From NCBI GenBank assembly GCA_964612505.1, contig CAZTEX010000020.1:1-23836 (forward strand): 23,836 nucleotides of DNA. Direction: 5' to 3'. The position numbers and the translations under genes were made by a program. Shown here one piece after another: positions 1-7,402 of this stretch. The DNA comes from JAAZZY01 sp964612505 (GTDB lineage Bacteria > Chlamydiota > Chlamydiia > Chlamydiales > JAAZZY01). Numbering within the stretch: the stretch's first letter is position 1; each line of letters opens with the position of its first letter. The notes under the pieces were generated by a model. The model did no database searches, was not told where the DNA came from, and saw only the letters and a list, made by a program, of their open reading frames with translations.

Positions 1-2
1 GG

Positions 3-734
3 GAGAGGGTTTTGACGCCTTTGCTCCTCTGCTCTTTAATGGCCATTATTGTCATGGGGTTACTGAAAAAACCAGATATGCAAAATATCGGTCAAATACA
101 GGGAAATGCCTTTTTATATGGCCTCAAAGAAGGCTATAATACAATGGATTTGCTTGCAGCTTTCTTTTTCTCCTCGACGATTTTAAATATTTTGAAATTA
201 CATTTTACAGAGACTAGGCAGATATCGGCCAAGTATATTCAGACAGCTTTACGAGCCAGCGTTATTGGCGCCTGTTTATTATCTGTAGTGTATATAGGCT
301 TTAGTTATTTAGCAGCTTTTCATGGGGCTCATTTATCTACCATTAATAAAGGGGAGCTTTTAGCTACAATCACCATGCGTATTGCAGGTCCTTATGCGGG
401 GATCCTTGTCTGCGTCACCATTGCTTTAGCTTGTCTAACAACAGCAATTGCTTTAATTGCTGCCTTTACAGATTTTGTACAAAAAGAAGTTTTTAAAGAA
501 AGAGTCAGTTATGAAAAAGTTCTGATTGGTTCTTTATTATTAACCTTTTTTGTATCGACATTTGACTTCACGGCGATTTCATCTTTCTTGGGGCCCATTT
601 TGCAAATGTGTTATCCGGGTTTGATTGTTTTAACATTCTTAAATATTGCTTATCGCCTTCAAGATTTCAAAGTGATAAAAATTCCTGTGTTTTTAACATT
701 TGCAATCTCTGCTGGTTTTTATATTTTTAGCTAG
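3..734 (+). CDS. brnQ: Branched-chain amino acid carrier BrnQ, 5' truncated by the window edge
   Basis: This is the C-terminal part of an LIVCS-family (BrnQ) carrier, an inner-membrane symporter for leucine, isoleucine and valine. The frame is open to the left edge, so the gene starts outside the window; the TTG at position 12 is only an in-frame codon. About 240 residues remain of a family that usually has about 430. The family-like stretch GYNTMDLLAAFFFSSTILN is near the start of the visible part. At least five or six hydrophobic segments follow, ending in a membrane segment right at the C-terminus. A BrnQ homologue is known in Chlamydia, which is auxotrophic for branched-chain amino acids. 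The sulfotransferase gene starts 55 bp downstream on the same strand. Family assignment is fairly firm; substrate is inferred from the family. Confidence 0.85.
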   Translation, partial: ERVLTPLLLCSLMAIIVMGLLKKPDMQNIGQIQGNAFLYGLKEGYNTMDLLAAFFFSSTILNILKLHFTETRQISAKYIQTALRASVIGACLLSVVYIGFSYLAAFHGAHLSTINKGELLATITMRIAGPYAGILVCVTIALACLTTAIALIAAFTDFVQKEVFKERVSYEKVLIGSLLLTFFVSTFDFTAISSFLGPILQMCYPGLIVLTFLNIAYRLQDFKVIKIPVFLTFAISAGFYIFS

Positions 735-789
735 GGGAATAAAATTCTGTACTCATAAAATAGATGAAATGAATTAACCAAAGCAGATT

Positions 790-1605
790 ATGCGTATTGA
801 AGAAAGTAGACTAAATATAATTCAAGAGTTCGTTCAGGCTAAAAAAGATAAAGCTTTTCAGCTGACAACGATTAGAAAGAGTGGGACTCACTTTTTGGAT
901 AAACTATTGAGGATGGTTAAAATCCCAGATCGAAAAATTTATCCCTTGCTGCATATTGAAAAGATAGATGTTGAGCATCTTCGCTCAAATGTGAACTATA
1001 TTATATCTATTCGTGATCCAAGAGATGCAGTAGTCAGTTTGGCAAATTGGCTTATTAACGATAAAGCTGTTCAGAAGCATAAGCAAAATCATACCCATTC
1101 AGAAGAAGAGCATCAAAGACTGCTTAAGATGACATTGCATGAAAGAATCAATGTAGCATTCGATGAGACTTTTTTAAAAGGGTATCAGAATGTGTTACGT
1201 GCTAAAGAAAAACTTCCAGGTAACGTTTATGTTTTTAAATTTGAAGATTTTATAGGTCCACAATATGGCGGTGCGTCTAAGAGAGAACAGCTTGTTACTT
1301 TGCAAAAAATAATCAAGCTATGCAATCGTGATTTAAGCATAGAAGAGGTCAGAAAAGCGACTGCCCAAGTTGAAGGGGGGACTCCCACATTCACCAAGAG
1401 AAAAGAGAAAGTGGGTGGGTGGAAATCTATTTTAAATGATGAGCAAATTGGAATGATTAAAGAGCATTTGAATCCATTTATTTTAAAATTTGGCTATGAA
1501 ACCAATCCTGATTGGGATGTGGACTTTTTAAAGGAAAGAAATGCGGCTAAGATCATCCAGGAAGAAGCGCTTCCTTTTGCTGATTCAGTTGCTGAAAATC
1601 TGTAA
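790..1605 (+). CDS. PAPS-dependent sulfotransferase family protein
   Basis: Predicted sulfotransferase of 271 residues that would move sulfate from 3'-phosphoadenylyl sulfate (PAPS) to a hydroxyl or amine acceptor. The 5'-phosphosulfate loop is visible as TTIRKSGTHFLDKLL (residues 26-40). The 3'-phosphate-binding strand and helix are IISIRDPRDAVVSLANW (about 71-87), with the family Arg and Ser. Near the C-terminus RKEKVGGWKSILNDEQ matches the family RKGxxGDWK motif, so all three PAPS-contact regions are present and the protein looks intact and cytosolic. The start ATG has no good Shine-Dalgarno sequence, and no other Met occurs before residue 42. The acceptor is unknown. No PAPS-synthesis gene is in the window, so the donor source is open and could be the host. 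The gene stands alone between brnQ and a convergent transporter gene. Confidence 0.85.
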   Translation: MRIEESRLNIIQEFVQAKKDKAFQLTTIRKSGTHFLDKLLRMVKIPDRKIYPLLHIEKIDVEHLRSNVNYIISIRDPRDAVVSLANWLINDKAVQKHKQNHTHSEEEHQRLLKMTLHERINVAFDETFLKGYQNVLRAKEKLPGNVYVFKFEDFIGPQYGGASKREQLVTLQKIIKLCNRDLSIEEVRKATAQVEGGTPTFTKRKEKVGGWKSILNDEQIGMIKEHLNPFILKFGYETNPDWDVDFLKERNAAKIIQEEALPFADSVAENL

Positions 1606-1663
1606 TAGAGCACCTTTAAACTTCGCCTATTAGACATAGGGGCGCTCTAGTCTTGCCGCAAGA
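1606..1663. terminator. Nested hairpins between convergent genes, possible bidirectional terminator
   Basis: The 60-bp gap between the 3' ends of the sulfotransferase and NTT genes is full of dyads. TAGAGC (1606-1611) pairs with GCTCTA (1644-1649). Inside it CCTAT (1626-1630) pairs with ATAGG (1636-1640). A second hairpin TCTTG-CCG-CAAGA occupies 1651-1663. There is no T-run on either strand, so this is not a textbook intrinsic terminator. Position at converging gene ends is the main argument. Confidence 0.4.
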
Positions 1664-1665
1664 AA

Positions 1666-3072
1666 TTAACAAACCGTCACATTATCCTTTAAAGCTCGTT
1701 TAAAAGATTTGCCTAGGAACAGGGCAATCACAAACCAAAAAACAAGCAATGGAAAACATAGCGCTCCACTCAGTAGTAAATAATAGGATTTACCAGCCAG
1801 AGCACCAAATGTTTTTTGCAGGGGAGCTAGGGTCATATTAAATAAAGAACCCGCTTGCTTTGAAGAGCGAGATCCAAATGTTTCGATCCAAGCTTGAGCT
1901 TTAAATTTTACATTTTGAGTGGTTGGAATATACAGCTGCTTTAATGCGGGGCCATTTAAAGCATAATTAATGGCTTTAGAGCCGACCATTAAAGCAAATA
2001 AAAAGGTTAAAGAATCTAGAGACATAAATCCAAATAAAGCAAGACCTACGATCACAGGCATTGCGGCTAATGCAACACCAATGCCTAGAAAGCGAGTGAC
2101 ATTACTAATCCCAAGAAGTAGGCAAAGAAGAGAGACAATGTTCACGCTAGATCCATAAATGCTTAAATAATTACTTAAAGCAACACCTGAATAAAGAGAG
2201 CCTGCTGCAATTTTAAAGTTAAAGTCAAAAATAGTAATGACAACTTCATAGATAAAATTAGCGCCAAATATGCAGAGCAGATAGCGATGTTTTAGAAGTA
2301 ATTTTAGTCCCTCTGAAAAGCCAGGTTCTTGTTTTTCTTTTTCCTGTTTTTCATTTTTTCCATGAAAAGAGGTCAGTAAATCCTGAGGAGTTTTCTTTAG
2401 AAAGTAGCGAACAAGAGGGATGATCAAAAGGACTAAAAGCCCAAGGCATAGCATCGATAGGGCGTCGGTTGGGCGATTCAATCGATAGGGCAATCCTCCA
2501 ATGCTGTAGGGTAGGATAATACCTCCAATTTGCCCAAGGGCGACTACCAATGGAAATCCCTGTTTTGCATTTTCAGGCTTGGTCGTGTCTGCTGCAAATG
2601 CCCAAAAAAGAGCCACTACTAAAGAGCCAAAACTTTCAACGAATAAATACCAAAAATAACCTAAAGAACGAATCCCAATCGAAGAAATAAGAGAGCTGCT
2701 CGCAATGTCGTGAGCCGAGCTCTGAAGAAAAGACATGGCTATACTAAAGCCCAAAATAGCTAAACCATAAAATGTAGGTAAAATCACTAGCATTCTTTCT
2801 CGCGAGGTCTTTTCAAGTAATTTTGTATAAAACATGACCAAAGGTAGGAGGGCGATGACAGAAATTGTTTTAGCAAAGGGGAGTTGAAACTTGCCGACGA
2901 GTTGAATAAAAATAGCATCTTTTAAAGGGCGAAGGGTCCAATAGACGCCAATGATGAGGGCAAAAATAAGCCCCATGCGAATAAATTTTTTAAATTCTTC
3001 TTTTTCAAAAGTTCCAAAATTAAATCGACAAATCGATTGAAAAAATGACAATAAACTAAATTTTTTGTTCAT
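1666..3072 (-). CDS. NTT/TLC-family nucleotide transporter
   Basis: Inner-membrane protein of 468 residues resembling the ATP/ADP translocase (NTT, TLC) family found in chlamydiae, rickettsiae and plastids. These carriers exchange host ATP for ADP or import nucleotides and NAD. The first membrane segment runs into the family-like stretch VYWTLRPLKDAIFIQLVG (about 43-60). About eleven or twelve hydrophobic segments follow, with a charged Lys/Glu-rich loop in the middle (about 240-250). It is somewhat shorter than Chlamydia Npt1 (about 530 residues), and I cannot tell which of the several chlamydial paralogue types it is, so substrate stays open. The ATG has only a weak Shine-Dalgarno sequence. 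It is transcribed away from a LysR-type gene across a dyad-rich intergenic region, which suggests regulated expression. Confidence 0.75.
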   Translation of the reverse strand: MNKKFSLLSFFQSICRFNFGTFEKEEFKKFIRMGLIFALIIGVYWTLRPLKDAIFIQLVGKFQLPFAKTISVIALLPLVMFYTKLLEKTSRERMLVILPTFYGLAILGFSIAMSFLQSSAHDIASSSLISSIGIRSLGYFWYLFVESFGSLVVALFWAFAADTTKPENAKQGFPLVVALGQIGGIILPYSIGGLPYRLNRPTDALSMLCLGLLVLLIIPLVRYFLKKTPQDLLTSFHGKNEKQEKEKQEPGFSEGLKLLLKHRYLLCIFGANFIYEVVITIFDFNFKIAAGSLYSGVALSNYLSIYGSSVNIVSLLCLLLGISNVTRFLGIGVALAAMPVIVGLALFGFMSLDSLTFLFALMVGSKAINYALNGPALKQLYIPTTQNVKFKAQAWIETFGSRSSKQAGSLFNMTLAPLQKTFGALAGKSYYLLLSGALCFPLLVFWFVIALFLGKSFKRALKDNVTVC

Positions 3073-3102
3073 AGATATCCAAAATTAATAAAATATAAGG
3101 TT

Positions 3103-3154
3103 ATCTAATGGATTCTTATTTGTATTGTCGATATATTAGATATTGAAAATCTAA
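3103..3154. promoter_or_regulatory. Candidate LysR operator: three ATCTAA half-sites between divergent genes
   Basis: The 111-bp region between the NTT gene and the LysR-type gene holds one hexamer three times: ATCTAA at 3103-3108, its reverse complement TTAGAT at 3136-3141, and ATCTAA again at 3149-3154. The last two form a perfect dyad TTAGAT-N7-ATCTAA. The first and second form a longer inverted repeat, ATCTAAT (3103-3109) against ATTAGAT (3135-3141). LysR-type regulators typically bind a dyad recognition site plus a nearby activation site in exactly such divergent intergenic regions. Binding is inferred, not shown. Confidence 0.5.
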
Positions 3155-3183
3155 AAAATCGATTTTAATAAAAAGGTGTTTTA

Positions 3184-4095
3184 ATGCAAGATTTGGATGA
3201 TCTATCTACGACGACTCAGTCATTTGAAGGAAAAGAATTGCAAAAGATCGAAAACTCTCTGAGAAATTTAAGGATCGCAGATCTGGAAATCTTTATTTCA
3301 GCAGCTCAAATGAAAAGTTTGGGAAAAGCGGCGAGCGCTCATCACCTGAGCCAAAGTGCTGCTAGTACGGCTATTCAACGTGTGGAAGTTGCTTTTGGAA
3401 TGAATCTCTGCACCCATGAAAGGCGTCAATTTGGACTAACAAGAGAGGGCCAAGTTTTACTTTTAAAAGTAGAAGGTATTGTTAAACAGATCAGGGATTT
3501 GATTCTTTCTGGAGATCAACCCGTCATTAGATTAGTGATGACTCATGCTATCGCACAAATTGCAGTGCCCTCTCTTTTATCTACCCATAAAATTGATTTT
3601 CAACATATGAGACCCGATCAAGCTTACGCAGCGATCTTACATGGTGAAGCAGACATGGCTCTTGTTTTAGACAATTTTCCATGGAAAGGGGTTATCGCTG
3701 CTGAAATAGGAAGTGGCTATTTTCAACTGTATTGTCGAAATAAAAATATGGCTATGAAACCCGTGCTCTTACCAGAAGATCAAATGGAAGTATTATCTTT
3801 GCAACAAATGTGGCGTCAAGCTCATGACTATGCCCTTCCTGTGAAATCAAGAATCCCCAGTTGGTCACTCATTGCTCAAATTTGTTCAAATACAGATGAA
3901 GTGGGTTTCCTGCCTGATTTTTTAGCTCAAAAATATGGTTTGCAGCCCGTTTTATGGCAACCTTCTCCCTCTCCTTATCGCGTGCTGGCTATCTATCGAA
4001 ATATCGGTAAGGATTTGCAAAATCGCTTTGATCTTATTTTAAACAATTTGTGTAGTGTTTTTACACCTCGCCTCGCAACACCCAGCAGACAATAG
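3184..4095 (+). CDS. LysR-type transcriptional regulator
   Basis: A 303-residue LysR-type regulator. The winged helix-turn-helix lies at about residues 33-90 and includes SLGKAASAHHLSQSAASTAI and the wing-like LTREGQVLL. The rest (about 115-295) has the size of the usual effector-binding domain but reads as divergent, so the inducer cannot be guessed. A family member normally begins at about residue 30 here; this one carries an extra polar N-terminal stretch of about 30 residues. The ATG is preceded by AAAAGG at 3171-3176, 7 nt upstream, which supports the long start. It is divergent from the NTT gene and separated from it by repeated half-sites, so control of that transporter and of itself is the natural guess. 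LysR regulators are few in chlamydiae. Its end is 4 nt from the convergent acyltransferase gene. Confidence 0.85.
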   Translation: MQDLDDLSTTTQSFEGKELQKIENSLRNLRIADLEIFISAAQMKSLGKAASAHHLSQSAASTAIQRVEVAFGMNLCTHERRQFGLTREGQVLLLKVEGIVKQIRDLILSGDQPVIRLVMTHAIAQIAVPSLLSTHKIDFQHMRPDQAYAAILHGEADMALVLDNFPWKGVIAAEIGSGYFQLYCRNKNMAMKPVLLPEDQMEVLSLQQMWRQAHDYALPVKSRIPSWSLIAQICSNTDEVGFLPDFLAQKYGLQPVLWQPSPSPYRVLAIYRNIGKDLQNRFDLILNNLCSVFTPRLATPSRQ

Positions 4096-4099
4096 CATC

Positions 4100-4798
4100 T
4101 TAATGGTGCGTTGCCACTTTATTTAAAATCATTTGATTGAGCTTCTCTTTAAAATGATTTAAGCGCTTTTCAGCATCCTCAATCTTTTGATCTGTGGTTA
4201 AATTTTTTTCAGAGGAAACAAAAAAAGGCTCTCCATAACCAATCACAATTTTTCCAAAAGGTTTTGGAATAATCATCCGATCCCAAGAATCGAACCTCCA
4301 ATAGCGGGTGGCGCTCCAGCTAAAGGGGATGATTTGCGCTTTGGAAATTTGCGCAGCTACAATGACTCCTGGCTTGATTTTATAAGGGGGACCTAGCGGA
4401 CCATCTGGAGTAATTAAAACAATTGATTGCTTGAGTGTTTTAATAAACTCTCTTAGAGAGTTGTGTTTATCGAGCTTGGGCACGCGAATCGTATAGCCGT
4501 TTTTATAAGATTCTGTGGCTAGCGCCAGCCATTCTCCATCCCTACTTTGACTGACATAGGCTGTATAATTGGAGGTGGGTTCCATATACTCCCCAAAAAA
4601 ATTAGGGCCTAAAACAATGCGATTATGCCAGAGCATAATAATAGTGGGATGTTTCTTAACAACTTCATAAAAACGTTCTACGCCAACGAGCTCTACTTTG
4701 GAAGACCATAAAATAAAGCGCATCAAGAGCTTCACAATTGGCGGAAAGCATTTGCGTTGAAGATAGCGAAATAATTTTGATTTAAAGAGTGTTTTCAT
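4100..4798 (-). CDS. DUF374 lysophospholipid acyltransferase-like protein
   Basis: A 232-residue protein of the DUF374 branch of the lysophospholipid acyltransferase superfamily. Visible family blocks are IIMLWHNRIVLGP (about 53-65), SQSRDGEWLA, and TPDGPLGPPYKIKPGVIVAA followed by a strand reading AQIIPFSW. The N-terminus has a hydrophobic amphipathic stretch, consistent with membrane association. Its start overlaps the end of lpxB by 17 nt, so it should be made from the same transcript. Members next to lipid A genes are often annotated as acyltransferases of lipid A or phospholipid biosynthesis. Here the acyl donor and acceptor are not known, and the context (LpxB, a GT2 enzyme, LAB_N) only suggests an envelope lipid. 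It appears to be the last gene of the cluster. Confidence 0.8.
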   Translation of the reverse strand: MKTLFKSKLFRYLQRKCFPPIVKLLMRFILWSSKVELVGVERFYEVVKKHPTIIMLWHNRIVLGPNFFGEYMEPTSNYTAYVSQSRDGEWLALATESYKNGYTIRVPKLDKHNSLREFIKTLKQSIVLITPDGPLGPPYKIKPGVIVAAQISKAQIIPFSWSATRYWRFDSWDRMIIPKPFGKIVIGYGEPFFVSSEKNLTTDQKIEDAEKRLNHFKEKLNQMILNKVATHH

Positions 4799-5960
4799 GG
4801 ATCAAAGCGTTTATTTCTTTTGCTGCTTGCATAGAAGGAAGTTCATCAGATTGCATAATTGTAAGCATTTCGTTGCAGCCTTGTAAACAATTTTCACGAG
4901 CATAGCCCCCTTCTATAGAAATCTCATGTAGAGCATGGGCGACTTTCTCTGGTGTGAAATCCAAATAATAGAGTTCTGGGAAAATATGCTTATTACAGAT
5001 GATATTCACAATGCAATAATAGGGCATTCGCAGTTTGATAATATGCCGTGCGATAAACGCATTGATTTTAGAAAGATGATACACAGCAACGGTGGGGACT
5101 TTCATCGCACCAAGCTCAAAAGTAATCGTGCCGGAGGTGGCCACCGCAGCATGAATTTGATTCATTAAATCAAAATTATGCTTAGAGTCTACTAAGACAA
5201 TAGTTTGATCCAGCTTTAACTTAGAAGCTAAAATATATTGGGTGATTAAAGGCTTTAATTTTTCTTCAGCGACTGAAAGAGCAAACAGAAAATGGGGATT
5301 TTTTTGTTGAAACAGTGCGCAAGAGGTTAAAAGTTTGGGTAAATTCTGTTTAATCTCATGTGTTCTACTGCCTGGAAAAATTCCGATAAGAAGTGCTTTT
5401 TGAAATTTTTCTATCAAAAATGGCTCTTTTGACCTTTTCTCTTTAAAGAGGGCTTTTTCAATGAGAGGGTGGCCAACATAGGTGGGTTTTAAAGAGGTTG
5501 CAGAGAAATACTTGTCTTCAAATGGGAAGATGGAAAGAAGTTTGTCGAGTGTTTTTGATAGAGTGTAAACCCTTTTTTTGCCATGAGCCCAAACGGTAGG
5601 GCAAATATAATGAATGAGCTTATTCTTAAAACCATGTTTGCGCAGCGATTTGGCCATTCTCAGGTTAAATCCAGGAAAATCAATAAACAAAACCACTTTG
5701 GGTTGTTCTTTCAAGATGTAGCGCTCTGTTTTTTTAAAAAGATAAATAAGCTCTGGTAAGCGCTTAAAAACAGCGGTGTAGCCCATGACCTGAAACTTTT
5801 CCATAGGCATAAATAGCTCAAGACCCTCACTACGCATTTTAGGTCCTGCTACAGCCGCAATTTTTAAATGGGGCCTAAGTTCTTTTATTTTTTTAAGCAA
5901 AGCAGCGCCGTGAACATCCCCGCTTGTTTCTCCAACAAAGATGAATAGGTCGAGACTCAT
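4782..5960 (-). CDS. lpxB: Lipid-A-disaccharide synthase
   Basis: LpxB (GT19) joins UDP-2,3-diacylglucosamine and lipid X to make the disaccharide backbone of lipid A at the inner face of the inner membrane. The 392-residue protein has the N-terminal GETSGDVHGA block (residues 10-19), the CPTVWAHGKKRV block (about 120-131), and the late sugar-nucleotide-binding segment AAVATSGTITFELGA. Length matches stand-alone LpxB proteins of other bacteria. In Chlamydia trachomatis, from memory, LpxB is about 607 residues with a membrane extension in front; here that extension is a separate gene directly upstream. The two genes overlap as ATGA (5957-5960), implying translational coupling. The acyltransferase gene overlaps its 3' end by 17 nt. 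Confidence 0.95.
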   Translation of the reverse strand: MSLDLFIFVGETSGDVHGAALLKKIKELRPHLKIAAVAGPKMRSEGLELFMPMEKFQVMGYTAVFKRLPELIYLFKKTERYILKEQPKVVLFIDFPGFNLRMAKSLRKHGFKNKLIHYICPTVWAHGKKRVYTLSKTLDKLLSIFPFEDKYFSATSLKPTYVGHPLIEKALFKEKRSKEPFLIEKFQKALLIGIFPGSRTHEIKQNLPKLLTSCALFQQKNPHFLFALSVAEEKLKPLITQYILASKLKLDQTIVLVDSKHNFDLMNQIHAAVATSGTITFELGAMKVPTVAVYHLSKINAFIARHIIKLRMPYYCIVNIICNKHIFPELYYLDFTPEKVAHALHEISIEGGYARENCLQGCNEMLTIMQSDELPSMQAAKEINALIHENTL

Positions 5961-6640
5961 AATACTTCTTGAGCTTGGTTTTCTTTTTTTATCAGCATTA
6001 AATTGCGTATATAGGGAATTAAACCCAGACCATATCCTAAAGCGGTAACAATGTCACGGATGTAAATGGCATAACACAAAGTTAAGCTGGCGCCAATGAG
6101 GCTAATCCACCAAAACGAGGGAGTTAAAACACTCTCTTTGGCTTTTTCCGATTGCCACCATTGTACCCACATTCGACTCATAAAAAGTCCTGCGCCTACA
6201 AAGCCTAAAAGATGCCAAAAAGAAGAAACGCTTTTCATCGTCTTTTCCCAAGGCATTTGTGGACTAAAAATCCAAAAAAAGTTTCGGTATTCTAGCCATA
6301 CTCTAATAACAAAAAGTAAGGTCAAACAGCAAATAATCAAAGTTAAGTGTTTACATAATCTTGACCAACTAAAAGGGTGAGCTTTCTCTTTAATGATCAT
6401 GACTTGCCGAAAGGTGAGGTAAAGGGGGAAAATTCGGATAAAATAAAGGTGGAATTGCACTTGGATTAGATAGTGTATTAACATTAAAATGTTGCCCATG
6501 ATGGAAAACACCCAAAATGAAAGGGTCACATGGCTTCTTCGATGATACTCACTTAAAAACCATTGAACAATACTACGCAATCCAAACGGAATGGTAGCAA
6601 GAGTGCCAAGTCCAAAGTATAACCAATGCTTAATTTCCAC
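5957..6640 (-). CDS. Membrane protein with two LAB_N domains (split-off LpxB N-terminal part)
   Basis: A 227-residue inner-membrane protein made of two copies of the LAB_N domain (lipid-A-disaccharide synthase N-terminal). Copy 1 spans about residues 11-86 and copy 2 about 145-220. They align without gaps over the first part: LG-x9-R-x2-VQW-x2-SE, then SFW, then a Gly-rich helix, ending in R-x-x-(M/L)-(I/L)IK. A hydrophobic linker with a further membrane segment (about 97-117) joins them. The start is GTG and shares its G with the TAG stop of the upstream glycosyltransferase (TAGTG); the stop overlaps the lpxB start as ATGA. LAB_N proteins are often next to GT2 glycosyltransferases in Gram-negative bacteria, but their function is not settled. 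A role presenting or flipping a lipid-linked sugar near LpxB is only a hypothesis. Confidence 0.85.
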   Translation of the reverse strand: MEIKHWLYFGLGTLATIPFGLRSIVQWFLSEYHRRSHVTLSFWVFSIMGNILMLIHYLIQVQFHLYFIRIFPLYLTFRQVMIIKEKAHPFSWSRLCKHLTLIICCLTLLFVIRVWLEYRNFFWIFSPQMPWEKTMKSVSSFWHLLGFVGAGLFMSRMWVQWWQSEKAKESVLTPSFWWISLIGASLTLCYAIYIRDIVTALGYGLGLIPYIRNLMLIKKENQAQEVL

Positions 6641-7353
6641 TAAACATCCTCTTTAATCCGGTAGCGTAGTCGTCTTTTTCGCATCCAATAGACCGCAAGC
6701 ATATCTAAAAAAGGTCCAAGATTGCGATTGAAAAGGTGGTATTTGCTTTTACCTTGACCTCTTGCTCGATGTGATACTTTCACTTCAGTGATCGACATTC
6801 CTTCGACAGTAAATAAAGCTGGGTAAAAGCGATGCATCCCGTGAAACCCTTTAATTTTAAGTAGCGAAGATTTTTTGAATACTTTCAAAGAGCATCCAGT
6901 ATCATGAATATAGTCTTTGCAAAGTCTAGAGCGTATCATGTTAGAGGGTTTGGAGATAAGTCTTTTAATAATCGTATCTTGTCTTTTTTGACGCCAACCA
7001 CAAACCATATCATGATTTTGGAGAGCCTCCAGTAATTTGGGGATGTCTTGTGGATCATTTTGTAAGTCGCCATCCAAAGTAATCACAAGCTCTCCCTGAG
7101 CTGCTTTAAAACCGGCATCAAAAGCGCTAGATTGTCCATAATTTTTGTCGAACGAGATCAGTTGCAAATGGGGATGAGATGCTTTGAGTTCTTTTAAAAT
7201 TTTTAAACTATTATCTTTAGAGCCATCATTAATATAAATTAACTCCCAGGGCTCATCTAATTGTGACATTACGGATTGAACTTCTTGAGTTAAAACTGGA
7301 ATGTTTTCTTCTTCATCTTTGATGGGAATAATGACTGAATATTTAAGAGACAA
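6640..7353 (-). CDS. Family 2 glycosyltransferase (dolichol-/undecaprenyl-phosphate sugar transferase type)
   Basis: A 237-residue GT2 enzyme of the type that moves a sugar from a nucleotide donor to a polyprenyl phosphate. Motifs in order: YSVIIPIKDEEENIP at the N-terminus, INDGSKDNS (Asp43), LDGDLQNDP with the metal-binding DxD (Asp94, Asp96), and HDTGCSLKVFK (about 150-160). The C-terminus is basic (MRKRRLRYRIK) and lacks the two membrane helices of longer relatives, so it is probably a peripheral membrane enzyme. The start codon is TTG at 7353-7351. It is supported by AAAGGA at 7367-7362, 8 nt away, and an in-frame stop lies just upstream. Its stop is joined to the LAB_N start by TAGTG. 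GT2 followed by LAB_N is a recurrent pair in lipid-modifying operons; sugar and acceptor are unknown. Confidence 0.88.
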   Translation of the reverse strand: MSLKYSVIIPIKDEEENIPVLTQEVQSVMSQLDEPWELIYINDGSKDNSLKILKELKASHPHLQLISFDKNYGQSSAFDAGFKAAQGELVITLDGDLQNDPQDIPKLLEALQNHDMVCGWRQKRQDTIIKRLISKPSNMIRSRLCKDYIHDTGCSLKVFKKSSLLKIKGFHGMHRFYPALFTVEGMSITEVKVSHRARGQGKSKYHLFNRNLGPFLDMLAVYWMRKRRLRYRIKEDV

Positions 7354-7402
7354 TTTAATAATCCTTTATTTAAAATCGGTTGAAATCCTACTAATCAGAA
7401 TA

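Noticed and set aside
1970..2158. Plus-strand open frame inside the NTT gene
   Set aside because: Antisense to a membrane-protein gene, no ribosome site, no family match.
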